64,000 bases of DNA, taken from positions 1 to 64,000 of the forward strand of contig JBBCJI010000024.1 of NCBI GenBank assembly GCA_037190845.1, read 5' to 3'. This document shows, piece by piece, positions 1 to 7,544 of this stretch. The notes under the pieces are model-generated. The model was not told the DNA's origin. It did not search any database and was given only the letters and a program-made list of their open reading frames with translations. A program made the position numbers and the translations under genes. The stretch's first letter is position 1. The number at the start of each line of letters is the position of its first letter. This stretch comes from JBEBVQ01 sp037190845 (GTDB taxonomy: Bacteria; Bacteroidota; Bacteroidia; Chitinophagales; Chitinophagaceae).

Positions 1-222
1 TGGCTTCGGCGCGCAAAGGGAGACGATCAGTCCATTCTTCAGTAGTGCTATGACAAAAGAACGGTGCAAATTCCCCCTTCGAAGGGGGAAGGGGGATGTT
101 TCCACTCGTACAAATCATGATCTGACTAAATTTTAAACAGGATCTAAGACCTTTTGTTGATGTTATTAATTGGAATAAAACTGTGCCGGGAGAACATTAC
201 CGATCCTGAGGTTCTTATTGTT

Positions 223-274
223 GCATCTAAGTTGCTTTTATTGTTTTCTTTGTCTATATTTGCAACTTAGTTGC
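223..274 (+). promoter_or_regulatory. Promoter overlapped by two Zur-like palindromes
   Basis: A perfect inverted repeat GCAAC-TTA-GTTGC lies at 262-274, and an imperfect copy GCATCTAAGTTGC at 223-235. Between and across them sits a Bacteroidota-type promoter: TTG at 232-234, 20 bases, then TATATTTG at 255-262. One box therefore covers the -33 element and the other abuts the -7 element, the arrangement expected of a repressor site. The gene downstream is a COG0523 GTPase, a family often under zinc (Zur) control, so a Fur/Zur-family repressor is the natural guess. The repressor identity is inference; the palindromes and promoter spacing are seen. Confidence 0.6.
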
Positions 275-283
275 TTTTATAAA

Positions 284-448
284 ATGGCCAATGCCTCAGG
301 ATCTAATCAAATGAACATGTCATTGAATGTTTTTCTGTTCCTCTTAAAACGGTTTGATGTGGTCGGCAGATTTTATTTCCTGATCCTGCTTTTTGCAGGA
401 CTTTCAGGTGCATATGTTGGCATTATTTCCCGAAAACGTTTTTTATAA
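284..448 (+). CDS. Possible small membrane protein (54 aa) ahead of the COG0523 gene
   Basis: An ATG at 284 opens a 54-residue frame ending 15 bases before the COG0523 start. It has a polar N-terminus, a hydrophobic stretch at about residues 14-20, a second clear membrane-like segment at about residues 30-47 (RFYFLILLFAGLSGAYVGII) and a basic tail (SRKRFL). It begins some 20 bases after the predicted -7 element, so it would be the first reading frame of the transcript. I do not recognise a family. It may be a real small protein of the zinc-responsive unit or only an untranslated leader. No strong ribosome binding site is visible. Confidence 0.3.
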   Translation: MANASGSNQMNMSLNVFLFLLKRFDVVGRFYFLILLFAGLSGAYVGIISRKRFL

Positions 449-463
449 TTTAAAATACAGGAC

Positions 464-1702
464 ATGTATACACAAACATATTCACAAATGCCGGAGCATG
501 TAGCCGGAAAATTGCCTGTAACTGTTTTGAGCGGTTTCCTCGGCGCCGGAAAAACCACGCTGCTTAATCATGTCCTGCATAACAAGGAAGGATTGAAGGT
601 AGCCGTTATTGTCAATGATATGAGCGAGGTGAATGTTGACGCCCGGCTTATAACGGCGAAACATACTTTGTCGCGCACGGAGGAAAAACTGGTGGAGATG
701 AGCAACGGTTGTATTTGTTGTACACTCAGGGAAGACCTGATGGAGGAGGTGGAGCGGCTGGCCCGCGATGGGCGGTTTGATTATCTCCTGATAGAAAGCA
801 CTGGCATCAGTGAGCCCGTACCGGTGGCGCAGACGTTTTCTTATGTAGATGAAGAAAAGGGTATTGATCTTTCGCGATTCAGCTATATAGATACGATGGT
901 GACTGTAGTGGACTGTTTCAATTTTTTCCGTGATTTTGGGACGAATGAATTGCTGGCAGACCGGGCACTGACGGATATGGAGGGTGATGATCGTACGATT
1001 GTGAATCTGCTGACCGACCAGATTGAGTTTGCGAATGTGATCGTACTCAACAAAACAGATCTTGTAAGCCGGGATACGGTAGGGGCATTGCGTGCTGCCA
1101 TCCGTAAGCTCAATCCGGATGCCCGGATACTGGAGGCTTTATTTGGCAAGATCGCTGCTCACGAGATATTGCATACCGGCCTGTTCGACTTCGAAAAGGC
1201 ACAACAATCGGCAGGATGGCAGCAGGAATTACAGTCTGCATCTCATACCCCGGAAACGGAGGAATATGGGATCCGTTCGTTTGTGTTTCGCAGCCGCAAA
1301 CCGTTTCATCCGGAGCGATTCTGGAATTATCTGCAAGAGGAATATCCTTCGGGTGTCATACGTGCCAAGGGTTTGTTCTGGCTGGCTTCACGTCCCGATG
1401 AAGCATTCAATTTTTCTCAGGCGGGAGGTTCTTCGCGGTTGGAGCCGGCCGGGATCTGGTGGTGTAGCATGCCGTTTGCGGAGCGGATGCAATATGCTTC
1501 TTTTGCGGAAAACCGGGAGCCGATCGAAAGCCGGTGGAGCAGGCAATGGGGCGACCGGATGAATGAGCTTGTCTTTATCGGACAGCATGTGGATCACGAA
1601 GAAATGACGGCTGCACTGGAAGCTTGTCTGCTGCATGAGGAGGAATTCTTTCTTTTTGAACAGGGCGGGGGATTCCATGACCCTTTCCCGCGTAATTTCT
1701 GA
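464..1702 (+). CDS. COG0523 / CobW-family metal-chaperone GTPase
   Basis: A 412-residue P-loop GTPase of the CobW/COG0523 family, whose members deliver metals, mostly zinc, to client proteins under limitation. The Walker A motif GFLGAGKT lies at residues 24-31, the family metal-binding GCICC at 82-86, an ESTG motif follows, and NKTD supplies guanine specificity. The C-terminal third (from about residue 270) is the CobW_C region, and the C-terminus is rich in His and Glu. ATG 464 follows an ACAGGA ribosome binding site and leaves a normal short leader before the P-loop. The two Zur-like boxes at 223-274 suggest induction by zinc starvation. The exact subfamily (ZigA, YeiR, YjiA) cannot be set by eye. 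Confidence 0.9.
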   Translation: MYTQTYSQMPEHVAGKLPVTVLSGFLGAGKTTLLNHVLHNKEGLKVAVIVNDMSEVNVDARLITAKHTLSRTEEKLVEMSNGCICCTLREDLMEEVERLARDGRFDYLLIESTGISEPVPVAQTFSYVDEEKGIDLSRFSYIDTMVTVVDCFNFFRDFGTNELLADRALTDMEGDDRTIVNLLTDQIEFANVIVLNKTDLVSRDTVGALRAAIRKLNPDARILEALFGKIAAHEILHTGLFDFEKAQQSAGWQQELQSASHTPETEEYGIRSFVFRSRKPFHPERFWNYLQEEYPSGVIRAKGLFWLASRPDEAFNFSQAGGSSRLEPAGIWWCSMPFAERMQYASFAENREPIESRWSRQWGDRMNELVFIGQHVDHEEMTAALEACLLHEEEFFLFEQGGGFHDPFPRNF

Positions 1703-1755
1703 AAGCTTTAGTCCATTTTATTTACAGAGATGATTAACCGGAAAAATAACAGGGC

Positions 1756-2763
1756 ATGATCACGAGGAGAGATGTACTGAAGCAGGGAAGTATGGCTTTG
1801 ATGGCAGTTGTACTGCCTGAGCCGGCAATGGTATTAGCTAAATTTGATGATATGGATAACCATAACGATTTTGACGTTATTATAGTAGGTGGTAGCTATG
1901 CCGGTCTTTCGGCAGCGCTGGCGCTGGGGAGGGCTTTGCGTAAGGTGCTGGTAATAGATAATGGTTTACCCTGCAACAGGCAGACACCTTATTCGCATAA
2001 TTTCATTACGCAGGACGGCAAAAAGCCGGATATCATTGCCGAAAAAGCCAGAAACCAGGTGCGTCGGTATGATACGGTGCAGTTTCGTAACGATCTGGTT
2101 GTTGGTGGAAAGGCCACGGAGCAGGGCTTTGAGATAGCCGTGGCTGCGGGCAGCTCTTTCCATGCACGGAAACTGATATTCGCTACGGGTGTCCGGGATC
2201 TGATGCCGGATATTGAAGGATTTTCCGCCTGCTGGGGTACTTCCGTGATCCATTGTCCTTACTGTCACGGGTATGAGGTGAAGCATGAGAAAACCGGTAT
2301 CCTGGCCAACGGTGATGTAGCTTTTCATTATGCCCGGCTGATCCGCAACTGGACGAAGGATTTGACGATATTTACCAATGGAATCTCTACGCTGACGTCT
2401 GAGCAGGCCAGGCAAATTGCGCAGCATCAGATACCGGTGATAGAAAAAGAAATCCTTCGTCTGGTGCACGAAAATAATCAGGTACAGCAGATTGTTTTCC
2501 GTGATGGTTCCGTATTCAGTATAAAGGCTATTTATGCCCGCCCTCCTTTTGAGCAGCATTGTCGTATCCCTGAGGCGATGGGGTGTGAACTCACGGATCA
2601 GGGATTTATCCGGACGGATGCTTTTCAGAAAACAACGGTGCGTGGTGTATTGGCCTGTGGGGACAGCACATCCATGATGCGTTCGGTAGCGAATGCAGTT
2701 GCGACCGGTAACCTGGCAGGCGCTATGGTGAACCACGAGCTCGTAGAAGAGGAATTTAATTGA
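1756..2763 (+). CDS. Thioredoxin-reductase-like FAD oxidoreductase with a Tat-like leader
   Basis: A 335-residue NAD(P)/FAD-dependent oxidoreductase of the thioredoxin reductase fold. The FAD-binding DVIIVGGSYAG starts at residue 40, and the late motif ACGDS closes the FAD domain. Where TrxB has CATC, this protein has CPYCHGYE (Cys167 and Cys170), the form seen in stand-alone TrxR-like proteins of uncertain substrate. The N-terminus is odd: an RRDVLKQG motif at residues 4-11 followed by a hydrophobic, Ala-rich stretch looks like a weak twin-arginine leader, unusual for this family. A shorter product could start at Met33 (base 1852). The gene lies 53 bases after the COG0523 gene and may share its promoter. 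Confidence 0.8.
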   Translation: MITRRDVLKQGSMALMAVVLPEPAMVLAKFDDMDNHNDFDVIIVGGSYAGLSAALALGRALRKVLVIDNGLPCNRQTPYSHNFITQDGKKPDIIAEKARNQVRRYDTVQFRNDLVVGGKATEQGFEIAVAAGSSFHARKLIFATGVRDLMPDIEGFSACWGTSVIHCPYCHGYEVKHEKTGILANGDVAFHYARLIRNWTKDLTIFTNGISTLTSEQARQIAQHQIPVIEKEILRLVHENNQVQQIVFRDGSVFSIKAIYARPPFEQHCRIPEAMGCELTDQGFIRTDAFQKTTVRGVLACGDSTSMMRSVANAVATGNLAGAMVNHELVEEEFN

Positions 2764-2770
2764 TAGTTAA

Positions 2771-2827
2771 AATCGTCTATTCGTGTTCGAGCCAGCGGAT
2801 CTGCCCGGGCGATTCTACCTGCCCCAA
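2771..2827 (-). pseudogene. Decayed fragment of a second kdsB
   Basis: These 57 bases match the 3' part of the intact kdsB (about 5101-5157) with roughly 46 of 57 identities, in the same orientation. Read leftwards the fragment gives LGQVESPGQIRWLEHE, a stop, then TI, against LEQAESLEQLRWLENGYTI in KdsB. The stop and the absence of any flanking frame show it is a relic. It directly abuts the 3' end of the flavoprotein gene. It could come from an old duplication or from a transferred second Kdo locus. Confidence 0.7.
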
Positions 2828-2834
2828 TTTGCTG

Positions 2835-2954
2835 TCCCTGATTTTCCGGAGGGAATCAGGGATAGTAGATAAACCGGGTTTTGTAAACCCGGGTCTGCGG
2901 ATTTTAAATCCGCGTTATTCTTACTCCCGGGTGCGCTCCGCTAACACCCGGGAG
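2835..2954. repeat. Cluster of four REP-like palindromes
   Basis: Four consecutive hairpin-forming palindromes: TCCCTGATT/AATCAGGGA (2835-2862), AACCGGGTT/AACCCGGGT (2872-2894), GCGGATTTTAAATCCGC (2897-2913) and CTCCCGGGTG/CACCCGGGAG (2924-2954). Related units recur at 8514-8662 and 9541-9625, so this is a dispersed extragenic family. No REP-associated transposase gene is in the window. Some of the hairpins may also act as terminators for the flavoprotein gene. Confidence 0.75.
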
Positions 2955-3053
2955 AGCAGGAATTTATACGCATTACTGTAAATCGCACCGATAGCCTGTT
3001 CTGATGCTTTTTGATTATTGGTGGGGGCTGCTTTTGAACAGGACGATTCATTA

Positions 3054-3244
3054 CGCTCCGTAGGAGCGTCCCGTTTATAGAATGCCGCATATATTGCGAA
3101 CAACCCCGTAGGGGTGTCCCGTTTATGTTGTTGCAACAGATTGATCGTCAGGCTTCTTTCGCATAGCCGATCAACGGAAGGTTCCGTAGGAGCCGCTGGT
3201 GTGTGGTATCTGTTTGCTATAAACAGGCCGCTCCGCAGGAGCGG
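3054..3244. repeat. Short GTAGG/GCAGG-core palindromes repeated four times
   Basis: CGCTCCGTAGGAGCG (3054-3068), ACCCCGTAGGGGT (3103-3115), an imperfect GGTTCCGTAGGAGCC (3180-3194) and CCGCTCCGCAGGAGCGG (3228-3244). The first two are followed by the same GTCCCGTTTAT. This is a second, distinct palindrome family from the one at 2835-2954. The stems differ but keep complementarity, as expected if the hairpin rather than the sequence is conserved. Confidence 0.75.
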
Positions 3245-3566
3245 AACGATACATGAAGTTTTTCCCGGACAATAGTGGTTTTAATAATGAATTGGAGATT
3301 ATGCTTGGGGAGTTGTTGTCTGATGTAGGTTTTGTTATGGAAGTGGGAGATAAAGCGCTCACACAAGGATAATATAGCTGTGTGACAGTATTGGGATTTT
3401 GCAAGATGTTTAAATAGTATTTGATACTGTGTAGAGGTATTTTATATTTGTAAGGTGTGGAAATAGCTGCTACAATGCTCCGCTTATTTGTAATGAATAT
3501 GATAAGCGAAGGCTGTAGTTGTTGTATAGAAATTATATGAACTTTATAGTAATAAAACACTAATAT
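3245..3566. other. AT-rich intergenic stretch, nothing recognised
   Basis: This AT-rich leader ahead of the lipoprotein gene holds no convincing gene. The leftward open frame over it has no recognisable domain and is low-complexity. No clean -33/-7 promoter was found. Confidence 0.4.
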
Positions 3567-4319
3567 ATGGCCAGGTTTTTTACGACCTTAATTACATCCT
3601 TGGGTCTAACGCTAATCGTTTCATGTTCCTCAATGATAAAAGAGAGTGACAATAGATTATCAACTAACATAGTTGAGAAGCCAACCAGGCAGGTATTGGG
3701 CGTAAATGCAGACGGCGTTGTCATCAGGACGGCTCCCCGCGAAGAATCAGAAAAGTTGATAAACGAAAGAGCTACGGAGGCTTTTGGTGAAACTCAATAT
3801 TGCCAAGTTGACCATTCAACAAAAGTTGAAGTTTTGGAGACAAAGGACGATTGGTCAAAAATAAAAGTGGTCGAACCACACTGGCTTTCAGAAAGTCATC
3901 AGGGTTGGATTCCGTCAAGTTATTTAGTCTTTGAAGAACATGAAGAAAAAAAGATATTGGGAGAACTTGATCCAAGGGAGTACGAAATATTAAAGACTGA
4001 CCATAAACCAGTAGTTGAGAACTTTCATGTTCTTTTAAAGCGTCCCAACTTTGACAAAAATGACGTTCATCAATTTATCAAACAGTTTCGCAAAGAAAAC
4101 TGTTCAAAGAATTGCAATGTTCTTGTTTACGACGATAAATCGGTATTGCCTTTAGTTGATATTTACCCGTTGACCGAGAAAGATTATCTCAAATTAGCAG
4201 ACCATTTTGTTTCCATGTCAACTTTCGACGCAATAGAAGTTAGGGATTGGTATCCGTATCAAGATTTTCAATATAAAGAGTATGGTGGTAAGAATTGGAA
4301 GAAAGAACCAATCAAATAA
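3567..4319 (+). CDS. Lipoprotein with an SH3-like domain
   Basis: A 250-residue predicted lipoprotein: hydrophobic signal followed by lipobox LIVSC with Cys20 as the lipidation site. Residues of about 44-125 resemble a bacterial SH3 (SH3b) domain, with VNADGVVIRTAPREES at the start and WIPSSYLVF at the end. The remaining half (about 130-250) is charged, rich in Lys, Asp and Tyr, and not recognised; it contains Cys179 and Cys183 (NCSKNC). The gene sits alone between two repeat-rich stretches and is visibly more AT-rich than its neighbours, which hints at separate acquisition. Periplasmic or outer-membrane location is inferred from the lipobox. Confidence 0.65.
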   Translation: MARFFTTLITSLGLTLIVSCSSMIKESDNRLSTNIVEKPTRQVLGVNADGVVIRTAPREESEKLINERATEAFGETQYCQVDHSTKVEVLETKDDWSKIKVVEPHWLSESHQGWIPSSYLVFEEHEEKKILGELDPREYEILKTDHKPVVENFHVLLKRPNFDKNDVHQFIKQFRKENCSKNCNVLVYDDKSVLPLVDIYPLTEKDYLKLADHFVSMSTFDAIEVRDWYPYQDFQYKEYGGKNWKKEPIK

Positions 4320-4472
4320 CCAGATAATAATTCCGACTATTTAGTCGACCCTCAAAAGAAGTTAAATTATTGATGGTCACTTATGTATTCCCAATGATTT
4401 ACGAAAAAAATTGCAAAATTTTGCTGGATGTAAGTGGAAATCCTGCAATCTCAGCCGTATATGGCGAATGAG

Positions 4473-4493
4473 ATTGCGGCTCAAGGCCGCAAT
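4473..4493. repeat. Short extragenic hairpin
   Basis: ATTGCGGC-TCAAG-GCCGCAAT, a perfect 8-base stem with a 5-base loop, lies in the gene-free 4320-5021 stretch. It ends in AATGACA, like the hairpin at 55686-55706, which suggests a common repeat type. Confidence 0.6.
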
Positions 4494-4560
4494 GACAAAG
4501 TGGTTATTGGCTGAACACGTTTCTTAAGTGTACTGAGTATGAATCTGTTTACTATGTCAT

Positions 4561-4943
4561 CCCGGCTCGGGGGCCTACCGTGTACCCACAAGTATTACAG
4601 GTATAATTATCAATAGGGAATTGTCTTGTGTCATATGTTTATAATAAAAAGGGGGGGCTTTTAGCCGCAAGACAACCTATGTAATGGCAACGCGTATGTA
4701 AAGGGTACGGTGTCATCCTGACGAAGGAAGGATCCCACAAAACACGGGGAAGCACCCATTACGTGGGATGCTTCCTTCGTCAGCATGACAAACATCTCTT
4801 AACGAAGCTCAGCTATACGCTCCAGCCGGCACATCAAATGGTAAGTATTACATGTTCACCGGACAACAGTGATTTTTTAGCTACTTTGGCAGATCGTATT
4901 AAACAATTACACTTGTGGGTACACGGTAGGCCCCCGAACCGGG
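4561..4943. repeat. Nested inverted-repeat element (MITE-like)
   Basis: Outer arms of 33 bases at 4561-4593 and 4911-4943 are inverted copies with one mismatch (they begin CCCGGCTCGGGGGCC on the left). Inside lie second arms of 28 bases at 4711-4738 and 4763-4790 (TGTCATCCTGACGAAGG form) with two mismatches. The 317 bases between the outer arms encode nothing credible. The structure fits a small non-autonomous mobile element, or a REP-type repeat nested in another. No transposase is in the window and no clear target-site duplication was identified. The rest of 4320-5021 holds only the hairpin at 4473-4493. Confidence 0.65.
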
Positions 4944-5021
4944 ATCTCATGGCCGAAGTGACTTTTTAAGCGCCGACTAATTAAGAAATGAATGGATAAT
5001 CCGGACAAATTGAGCCTTATT

Positions 5022-5756
5022 TCACAACCTCCCCAACAATACTGCAACATCTTCCGGCGTGTCAATGCAATAGCTGTCGTGCTCGGTGACGGCGCATTGA
5101 ATCGTATATCCATTTTCCAGCCAGCGGAGTTGCTCGAGCGATTCTGCCTGCTCCAATGAAGAAACGGGCAGTTGTGTGATCTGTTGAAGAATATCCGTAC
5201 GGTACGCATAGATGCCGATGTGCTGGTAATACGGATGCTGCAGGAGCCAGGCTTCCGGAGCGGTGTTTTTCTGGTAAGGAATAGCCGCACGGCTGAAGTA
5301 CAACGCCTGTTGCCTGTGGTTCAGCACGACTTTCACCTTATTATGGTCCTGTAATATCTGCGGTTCTTTTACCGGCATGACGAGTGTGGCCAGTTCCGTG
5401 GCGCCGTCCTGCAGTGTTGTGGCCAGCAGGTCTATCTGTTCCGGATTGATGAACGGCTCATCACCTTGAATGTTGATCACATAGCGGTAGGCTTCCGATT
5501 GCAGCTGCAATGCTTCGAGGCAACGGTCTGTACCGCTTGGGTGGTTCGCGCCGGTCATCACGACATTCCCCCCGAATGAAAGCACTTCTTCCTGTATCCG
5601 CGTCTCGTCCGTGGCGACTACGACTTTCGCGAGTTGTTTGCTTTGTATCGCCTGTTCATACACGCGCCGGATCATGGTTTTGCCGGCCAGGTCTATCAGC
5701 GGCTTACCGGGGAAGCGGGTAGATGCGTATCGGGCAGGTATGATGCCGAGGATCAT
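5022..5756 (-). CDS. kdsB: CMP-Kdo synthetase (3-deoxy-manno-octulosonate cytidylyltransferase)
   Basis: Couples Kdo to CTP, giving CMP-Kdo, the donor for lipid A-Kdo assembly in the cytoplasm. The protein is 244 residues, normal for the family. It opens with the nucleotide-binding MILGIIPARYASTRFPGKPL signature and has NIQGDEPFI near residue 100. The start is set at 5756 rather than further upstream because the family signature begins at this Met. This start overlaps the TGA of the HAD gene by four bases (ATGA), a sign of translational coupling. It is the last gene of the leftward kdsA operon. A decayed second copy lies at 2771-2827. Confidence 0.95.
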   Translation of the reverse strand: MILGIIPARYASTRFPGKPLIDLAGKTMIRRVYEQAIQSKQLAKVVVATDETRIQEEVLSFGGNVVMTGANHPSGTDRCLEALQLQSEAYRYVINIQGDEPFINPEQIDLLATTLQDGATELATLVMPVKEPQILQDHNKVKVVLNHRQQALYFSRAAIPYQKNTAPEAWLLQHPYYQHIGIYAYRTDILQQITQLPVSSLEQAESLEQLRWLENGYTIQCAVTEHDSYCIDTPEDVAVLLGRL

Positions 5757-6472
5757 AAAGGGGCGTTGGGTGTGATGGTGTCGGTTTCCGTTCTGGAGAA
5801 GAAGGAAACCTGTGCTTCGTTTCGTTTCTGGAGATATTCCTGGTAGGTCTCCGTATAATGCATCCGGTGCGTGATGGTTTCTGTGTAATGGCCACTGATG
5901 CCGCAGAGTAATTCCGAAGATTCGCGGATCGCATGGTGTCCGCCGCTTGCGGCGGTGAGGTAATCCGCAAGGTCCTGCTGTACGGCAAAGTCTGATAACA
6001 ACGGACTGCAGGCACGCTGTACCATGATGCGGAGTCCGCATGCGGCAGCTACCGAGAAGTCAAGCACATCATCGAAGATGTAAGCTACTTCGTTGGGGGC
6101 AAGATGATGGGTAAGGCACAGATGGGCGAGGGCAGTGGCTTTGTGGCGTATGCCGTAGTAGACGACGTCGAAATGCTCGCGTTGCGCCAGTGTGGCCGCG
6201 GCCTTGTTGTGTTCGCCTGTGATAATAGCCGTTACCGGCGGCTTGCCCGCACGCAGAAAATGATTGAAGCGAAGTAGATTGGTACCCATGGCATCTACTT
6301 CGCTGAATGTGCTGGAGCCGCTTTCGTCTTTCATGCCGTTGTTAAATACACCGTCCCAGTCGAACACAAATGCTTTGATGTGAAATAGTTTTTCACGCAG
6401 CAACTCCGGTGCAGCAATAAACTGACCTTTGAAATGTTCGGTGATATGAAGCAGTGATCCGGGCATAAACAT
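5753..6472 (-). CDS. HAD phosphatase, KdsC-like (Kdo 8-phosphate phosphatase candidate)
   Basis: A 239-residue HAD-superfamily hydrolase, the expected Kdo 8-phosphate phosphatase of this operon. Catalytic residues are in place: FDWDG (Asp38, Asp40), ITG (Thr85), HK (Lys111) and FDDVLD (Asp134, Asp135, Asp138). It departs from classic KdsC, which has DVDG and GDD, and is about 50 residues longer, mostly in a C-terminal tail after residue 185 with a repeated HYTET (195-199 and 205-209). Placement between the transaldolase-CBS gene and kdsB supports the role. Other HAD sugar-phosphatase activity is possible. Its stop overlaps the kdsB start, and it starts 4 bases after the stop of the upstream gene. 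Confidence 0.75.
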   Translation of the reverse strand: MFMPGSLLHITEHFKGQFIAAPELLREKLFHIKAFVFDWDGVFNNGMKDESGSSTFSEVDAMGTNLLRFNHFLRAGKPPVTAIITGEHNKAAATLAQREHFDVVYYGIRHKATALAHLCLTHHLAPNEVAYIFDDVLDFSVAAACGLRIMVQRACSPLLSDFAVQQDLADYLTAASGGHHAIRESSELLCGISGHYTETITHRMHYTETYQEYLQKRNEAQVSFFSRTETDTITPNAPL

Positions 6473-6476
6473 TGAT

Positions 6477-7490
6477 TTATATTGCTTTCAGATGCTGAAT
6501 ATCGAGCATGCCCGAGGGCTTGCCATTTTCGGTAATCAGCAGGGTGTCCACATTGGTTTGTTTGAATAGCATCGCCGCATCGTTCAGCAATGCGTTGGCG
6601 TCAATGCTGATGGGGGCTTTGTATTCCAGTTCGCCAAGTTTTTTATCAAGGATATGCTCGCCGTCATGTTGCAGCAGGCGGCGGATGTCTCCATCGGTAA
6701 ATACGCCTTTTACAGAGCCATCCGGGTTTACTACCGTTACGGCGCCAAAGCCATATTCCGTCATTTTTACAATCGCATTTTTCAGCGGCGTATCGGCCTG
6801 TACTACGGGGTTGATGCCATTCCAGGCTTCCCGTACCCGTACGGTCATCAGCCGGGTATCCTGAAGGAACTGCTCTGTACCTACGGACGTGAAATTATTG
6901 TCGGTTAGCGCTTTCAATACCTTCAGCGGTACGGTGATCGTATGTACGCCGATATTGATGGCGTTCCGTACATGTTCTGCATTCCGTACGGAGCTGAACA
7001 TGATCTTGGTGTTATAACCGTAATGATCCACGGCATTGACGCACTGCTCCACCAGTGCCAGCGCATCATGGCCCTGATCCTGCAGGCGGCCTACGAGCGG
7101 ACATACATAAGTAGCGCCGGCGTGCATCGCCATATAGGCTTGCTGCAGTGTGTATACCAGGTGTACATTGACGAGCAAATTTTCTTTACGCAGCAGATGA
7201 CAAGCCCGAACCCCCTCCAGCGATACTGGTATTTTGAACACGGTACGCTTGGGATCCAGTCCCAGGTGCAGTTGCCTGCGTGCTTCTTTGACGATGTCTT
7301 CCGCGGTTTGGCCGAGCGCTTCGATCTGCAGCACAGGCACCATATCGGCGAGTTTCAGGATCATCCCGTCAATATCGGTGATGCCTTCGCGCTGCATGAA
7401 GGTCGGGGTAGTAGTCAGTCCGTTCAGAAATCCGAGCTTTACGCCTTCTTCGATCTCTTTCAGGTTGGCGGAATCCAGGTATAACTCCAT
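6477..7490 (-). CDS. Transaldolase-fold / KdsD-type CBS-pair fusion
   Basis: A 337-residue two-part protein. Residues 1-215 are a small transaldolase (TalC/FsaA class) barrel: YLDSAN with Asp6, GLTTTPT at 24-30, and the Schiff-base Lys86 in VFKIPV. Residues about 226-337 are a CBS pair strikingly like that of arabinose-5-phosphate isomerase KdsD, including GVFTDGDIRR at 262-271. In KdsD this pair follows a SIS isomerase domain; here the barrel takes its place. By eye against E. coli FsaA, the conserved Asn28 is Thr28, Gln59 is Glu57, Thr109 is His110, Ala129 is Cys130 and Tyr131 is Leu132, so the pocket is altered although Lys and Asp remain. It sits between kdsA and the HAD gene, where kdsD would be expected. 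The reaction is unknown; supply of arabinose 5-phosphate is inference. Confidence 0.85.
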   Translation of the reverse strand: MELYLDSANLKEIEEGVKLGFLNGLTTTPTFMQREGITDIDGMILKLADMVPVLQIEALGQTAEDIVKEARRQLHLGLDPKRTVFKIPVSLEGVRACHLLRKENLLVNVHLVYTLQQAYMAMHAGATYVCPLVGRLQDQGHDALALVEQCVNAVDHYGYNTKIMFSSVRNAEHVRNAINIGVHTITVPLKVLKALTDNNFTSVGTEQFLQDTRLMTVRVREAWNGINPVVQADTPLKNAIVKMTEYGFGAVTVVNPDGSVKGVFTDGDIRRLLQHDGEHILDKKLGELEYKAPISIDANALLNDAAMLFKQTNVDTLLITENGKPSGMLDIQHLKAI

Positions 7491-7544
7491 TGTTTTTTTG
7501 TTTTTATTTGAATGTGCCCTGTGGGCGTGTTTGTTTATAAATGT

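Noticed and set aside
1092..1562. Overlapping second frame inside the COG0523 gene
   Set aside because: Arg/Ser-rich shadow; the main frame is clearly coding.
2781..2840. GTTCGA-containing stretch resembling a tRNA T-arm
   Set aside because: No cloverleaf can be drawn, and the stretch aligns to the end of kdsB.
4763..4969. Rightward frame of 68 codons within the nested repeat
   Set aside because: It runs through the repeat arms, and its product has no protein-like features.
6477..7490. Naming this gene kdsD or plain transaldolase
   Set aside because: Only the CBS part matches KdsD and only the barrel matches transaldolase; neither name fits the whole protein.
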